NCBI GenBank assembly: GCA_963717155.1
Contig: OY970326.1
Coordinates: forward strand, 744,001-808,000
Length of the DNA stretch: 64,000 nt
Source of the DNA: G963717155 sp963717155
GTDB lineage: Bacteria; Actinomycetota; Thermoleophilia; Gaiellales; JALYLC01
Reading direction: 5' to 3'
Shown: positions 61,295 through 64,000 of the stretch, piece after piece
How the letters are laid out: every line of letters begins with the position of its first letter
Numbering within the stretch: the first letter of the stretch is position 1
Made by a program: the position numbers and the translations under genes
Notes under the pieces: generated by a model
The model's input: the letters and a program-made list of their open reading frames with translations, nothing else
Database searches by the model: none
Told to the model about the DNA's origin: nothing

Positions 61295-61783
61295 ATGTCC
61301 CAGATGACCGAACCCCGCGAGCTCCTGCTGCATGAGCTCGGCGACATTCTCTACGCCGAGAACGTGCTCGTGAAGGCGCTGCCGAAGATGGCGAAGGAGG
61401 CGACGGACCCCGAGCTGCGCGCAGGCTTCGAGAAGCACCTCGAGGAGACGAAGGGCCACGTCGACACGCTGAAGCAGGCGTTCGAGGCGCTCGGCGAGAA
61501 GGCCAAGGCCGAGCAGTGCCCCGCGATCGACGGGATCAAGGATGAGCACGACGAGTTCATGAGCGAGGAGAAGCCGGCCCCGAAGGTGCGCGACATCTTC
61601 CTGACGGGCTCCGGCGCCCGCGCCGAGCACTACGAGATCGCCGCGTACACCGGGATGATCACCATCGCGAAGGGCCTCGGCGAGACCGACTGCGCGAAGC
61701 TGCTCGAGAAGAACCTCGCGCAGGAGAAGGCTGCGCTCGACGCGCTGACGACCGTCGGCAAGCGGCTGGCCACCGTCAGCTGA
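61295..61783 (+). CDS. DUF892 ferritin-like protein (YciE type)
   Basis: A 162-residue four-helix protein: 'LLLHELGDILYAENVLVKALPKMAKEATDPELRAGFEKHLEETKGHVDTLKQAFEALG' and 'GSGARAEHYEIAAYTGMITIAKGLGETDCAKLLEKNLAQEKAALDALTTVG'. The E-x-H-x-x-H-like residues (Glu, 'EETKGH', 'EHYE', 'QEK') fit a diiron site. YciE-type proteins are linked to stress responses. A terminator hairpin follows. Confidence 0.92.
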   Translation: MSQMTEPRELLLHELGDILYAENVLVKALPKMAKEATDPELRAGFEKHLEETKGHVDTLKQAFEALGEKAKAEQCPAIDGIKDEHDEFMSEEKPAPKVRDIFLTGSGARAEHYEIAAYTGMITIAKGLGETDCAKLLEKNLAQEKAALDALTTVGKRLATVS

Positions 61784-61802
61784 GGTTCGGACGGCGCCGC
61801 GC

Positions 61803-61832
61803 GGGGTGGCTCCGAGCAACCGGAGCCACCCC
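61803..61832 (+). terminator. 12-bp hairpin terminator
   Basis: GGGGTGGCTCCG, 6-base loop, CGGAGCCACCCC, 20 bp after the DUF892 stop. Confidence 0.75.
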
Positions 61833-62003
61833 CGCGCAGCCTCCTCGTCCGAGCCTCCGGGTCGCCTGCGTCCCAACGGCGAATCCCGATCGCACGTAAG
61901 GTGGCCGTGCGACCCCCACGCCTCTTCGAGGCGAGCGATTCCTGGGGGCTCGATTGCGCCGAAGCGCAGGGCAAGCCCGAAGCACGGGCTTCGCGGAGAC
62001 AAC

Positions 62004-62300
62004 GTGGACGGCTCGCACGCCCCGGACGACGAAAGCCTCGAACGAGCGAGGCTCGTGCGCGAGCTGAATGAGAATGCGCTGCGCGAGCTCGCGCTCCTCG
62101 TTCGCATCGACGAGCTCGAGCGCAACCGCTGGGCCGCGTTCTCGCTGGTCGAGCTCGAGTGGATCAGCACCGCGACAGTCGACCCGCTGGGTGACGGGGC
62201 CGCGGAGACCCTCCCCGAGCAGGCGAACGCGGAGCTCGAGCGCCGCGCGCGAGCCAGCGCCGGCCTCGACGACGACCTCGACGCCGATCTCGCCATGTAG
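62004..62300 (+). CDS. hypothetical helical protein
   Basis: A 98-residue acidic protein ('DESLERARLVRELNENALRELALLVRIDELERNRWAAFSLVELEWISTATVDPLGDGAAETLPEQANAELERRARASAG'), mostly one long helix with coiled-coil character. The GTG at 62004 follows GGAG. The frame is open upstream to 61806 but that part is compositionally poor. No family recognised. Confidence 0.5.
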   Translation: MDGSHAPDDESLERARLVRELNENALRELALLVRIDELERNRWAAFSLVELEWISTATVDPLGDGAAETLPEQANAELERRARASAGLDDDLDADLAM

Positions 62301-62379
62301 GCGACGGGTCGGGTTCGCCCGCAACGCCTACGCTAGACTTCGTCAGGTTCGCCGGAAGGCATGGCGATCGAAGGCCTCT

Positions 62380-62447
62380 GGAGGCTCTCGGGTATGTACC
62401 CAGGGCCTCCTTCTCTTTCCGACCACGAAGCACCATCACATACCCGA
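62380..62447 (+). promoter_or_regulatory. possible attenuator: two mutually exclusive hairpins
   Basis: Hairpin A: GGAGGC (62380-62385) pairs with GCCTCC (62405-62410), with inner GGGT/ACCC and a following TTCTCTTT tract, which looks like an intrinsic terminator. Hairpin B: TCGGGTATGT (62388-62397) is exactly complementary to ACATACCCGA (62438-62447). B uses bases inside A, so the two cannot form together. Both lie just upstream of the response-regulator gene. Confidence 0.45.
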
Positions 62448-62461
62448 AGCGCTGGGAGCAC

Positions 62462-63032
62462 ATTGACGAGACACTCACACCACCCCGGATCCTGACCGTC
62501 GACGACGATCCGATCGTGCGCGCCGACCTGCGCGTGATCCTCGAGGACGCCGGCTTCTCGGTCGTCCCCGACGCGCGCGACGGCGACGAGGCCGTCGAGC
62601 GCGCGCGCGAGCACGCTCCCGACCTGATCGTGCTCGACCTCGGACTCCCGGGCCTCGACGGGTTCGACGCCGCATCGCGCATCCTCAGCGAGCGCGACGT
62701 GCCGATCGTGGCCCTGACCGGCCACAGCGAGCCGGAGATCCTCCAGCGCGCTGCCGACGCCGGTGCCGGAAGCTACGTGCTGAAGCCCTTCAGCGAGGCT
62801 GCGCTGCTCGGCACGATCCGCGAGGCGCTCGCCACGCGCAGAGACGCGATCGAGAGGGAGTCCAACCAGCAGCAGCACCATCTCCTCGTGATGGTCGAGG
62901 CGATGGTGCGTGGCAACGCCTCCGAGCGGGAGATCGTCCGCGCGGTGCAGCACGCCGACGCGTCCTTCGAGCCCGAGCCGTCCGTCTGGCAGTCGGCCGG
63001 CGCCCTCGCGCGTGGCGGATCGTCGGTCGCTG
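62462..63032 (+). CDS. response regulator, ends uncertain
   Basis: An intact receiver domain: 'RILTVDDDPIVRADLRVILEDAGFSVVPDARDGDEAVERAREHAPDLIVLDLGLPGLDGFDAASRIL', 'VALTGHSEP', 'GSYVLKPFSEAALLGTIREAL', followed by a short tail with 'REIVRAVQHADASFEPE'. The only in-frame start is an ATT at 62462, behind GGGAG; TTG 62463 is one base out, so a base is probably missing near 62480. The 3' end is also unclear: another frame gives a stop at 63032 just before a hairpin. Output domain not recognised. Confidence 0.65.
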
Positions 63033-63048
63033 AGCGCGGATCTGCCGT

Positions 63049-63072
63049 CCGGCAGCATGCAGATGCTGCCGG
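63049..63072 (+). terminator. perfect 10-bp hairpin
   Basis: CCGGCAGCAT, loop GCAG, ATGCTGCCGG. It probably terminates the response-regulator transcript, which supports a gene end near 63032. Confidence 0.6.
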
Positions 63073-63105
63073 CGGCGAGATCGTTCCGGTGCTAGCGTCG
63101 GCTCG

Positions 63106-63579
63106 GTGCACGAGACCAGAAGGAGCGGCTGAACCGGAACCTCGACCAGCTCCTGCAGGAGCTGCAGGATCGCCATCCCGGGCGTCCAGGTGCTGTTCGC
63201 GTTCCTGCTCGTGGCCCCGTTCTCGACGCGCTTCGACCTGGCCGACCAGTTCGACCGCGTCGTCTACTTCGTCGCGCTGCTGTTCGCGGCACTCGCCGCG
63301 GTGCTCCTGCTCGCTCCGTCGATCCAGCACCGGATCCTGTTCCGGCAGGACCAGAAGGCGTACCTCGTCTCGGCCGGGACGAGTGTTGAGCATCGCGGGG
63401 CTGACCGCGCTCGCGTGCGCGTCGACGCTGGCTGTCGTCCTCGTCGCGCACTTCCTGTACGGCGTCTGGGCGGCCGCGATCGTCGGGCGGCTTCGCGTTC
63501 CTCGCGTATCGCCGTGATCTGGTACGTGATACCGATCCACCGTCGACTCCACCACCACCCGGTCGACGACGAGACGTGA
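63106..63579 (+). CDS. DUF6328 membrane protein, several frameshifts
   Basis: Pieces in three frames reconstruct one protein: 'DQKERLNRNLDQLLQEL', 'IPGVQVLFAFLLVAPFSTRFDLADQFDRVVYFVALLFAALAAVLLLAPSIQHRILFRQDQKAYLVSAGT', 'LSIAGLTALACASTLAVVLVAHFLYGVWAAAIVG' and 'VIWYVIPIHRRLHHHPVDDET'. This is the four-helix DUF6328 family. Breaks are needed near 63113, 63170, 63383 and 63490. The number of breaks, with conserved amino acids on both sides of each, points to sequence error rather than decay. Confidence 0.7.
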
Positions 63580-63612
63580 TCCCGTGGTGCCCGTCGCGTA
63601 TCCTCAGCGCCC

Positions 63613-64000
63613 GTGACCGCGACCCTGCGGGAGACGCCGCTGCACGCGCGCCACGTTGCCCTCGGGGCGCGCATGGTGCCGTTCGCCGGTTGGTCGATGC
63701 CCGTGCAGTACCGGGGTGTGATCGAGGAGCACCGGGCCGTGCGGAGCGGCGTCGGCGTCTTCGACGTCTCCCACATGGGACGCTTCGCGGTGCTCGGCGG
63801 ACGACGCGCACGCTGACCTGCAGGGCCTCCTGTCGAACGATCTCGACGCGCTCGCACCGGGCGAGGCGCAGTACACGCTGCTGCCGAACGAGTCGGGAGG
63901 TATCGTCGACGACCTGATCGCCTACCGGCAGGCCGGCGGCTACCTGCTGGTGGTCAACGCCGCGAACCGCGGCCGGTGATCTCGAGCAGCTGCTCGGGGG
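63613..64000 (+). CDS. gcvT: glycine-cleavage T protein, N-terminal part
   Basis: 'MTATLRETPLHARHVALGARMVPFAGWSMPVQYRGVIEEHRAVRSGVGVFDVSHMGRFAV' then, after a break near 63800, 'DAHADLQGLLSNDLDALAPGEAQYTLLPNESGGIVDDLIAYRQAGGYLLVVNAANR', and a second break near 63978 before 'DLEQL'. These are the folate-binding segments of aminomethyltransferase (GcvT), which transfers the methylene group to tetrahydrofolate. GTG start at 63613; the gene runs off the window. Confidence 0.88.

Noticed and set aside
58308..62296. Two long minus-strand open frames (764 and 521 codons)
   Set aside because: They mirror the GGDEF/HD-GYP gene and the genes at 60225-62300, have no recognisable domain of their own and are Arg-rich.
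1..64000. CRISPR array
   Set aside because: No regularly spaced direct repeats with unique spacers were seen; the GGTTCCC array has repeats too short and spacing too irregular, and no cas genes are present.

Overview
The window is GC-rich, gene-dense DNA with short overlapping operons (ATGA/GTGA junctions), frequent GTG starts and good GAGG-type ribosome binding sites. Gene content (orthodox-type and NarL-type two-component pairs, STAS proteins, DUF1326/DUF2182, DUF6328, DUF892, GGDEF/HD-GYP, 'CMRxxGxxxFPDP' lipoprotein) suggests an actinobacterium, most likely a soil member of Thermoleophilia/Solirubrobacterales. That placement is inference; no rRNA or other marker is present to test it.

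1-12.5 kb is chromosomal: an MFS exporter divergent from a PAF-acetylhydrolase-like hydrolase, a signalling cluster (one kinase, two response regulators), a flavin oxidoreductase divergent from a quinone-oxidoreductase-like enzyme, and a membrane protein/kinase/NarL operon. The two divergent enzyme or transporter pairs share a 22-bp palindromic operator, which points to one unlinked repressor controlling both. Several genes here are split by single-base frameshifts.

12.8-22.2 kb contains an integrative element. It has a consensus sigma-70 promoter, unknown proteins, a uracil-DNA-glycosylase-like protein, a zinc-finger protein plus small helical protein divergent from an excisionase-like protein, a CHC2-type primase fragment, a RecA/RepA-like ATPase, a GGTTCCC repeat array, a second excisionase-like protein, and a tyrosine integrase lying 26 bp from a 3' half of tRNA-Arg(UCU), the likely attachment site. 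A diverged relative of the central module recurs at 31.9-34.5 kb, where it is deleted internally and interrupted by an IS481-type element in a CTAG target. Another tRNA 3' half (tRNA-Thr, GGU) lies at 9.8 kb.

22.5-31.8 kb holds ketopantoate reductase-like and nitrilase genes, recombinase and LuxR remnants, a lipoprotein, an acetyltransferase, a K+ channel, a YihY-like protein and a large arylsulfatase. 35-39.3 kb is a graveyard of truncated genes (alcohol dehydrogenase, SDR, UppP, sigma factor, YihY) between intact membrane and NAD-binding genes.

39.5-62.3 kb is mostly intact chromosome: small membrane and DUF proteins, nucleoside phosphorylase, STAS proteins, a paralogous pair of unknown proteins, cupredoxin, HAD phosphatase, epoxide hydrolase, a decayed kinase, two dihydrofolate-reductase-like proteins (one internally deleted), peptidoglycan-binding protein, MFS plus MocR regulator, a secreted beta-propeller, DUF1326/DUF2182, and a c-di-GMP enzyme. 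62.4-64 kb holds a response regulator behind two mutually exclusive hairpins, a DUF6328 gene and the start of gcvT, all with frequent frameshifts.

The clearest candidates for something new are the integrative replicon with its repeat array and its relict relative, the shared 22-bp operator, and a tiny protein family ('EGW-EQLERLL-GVPLPSV') present twice.
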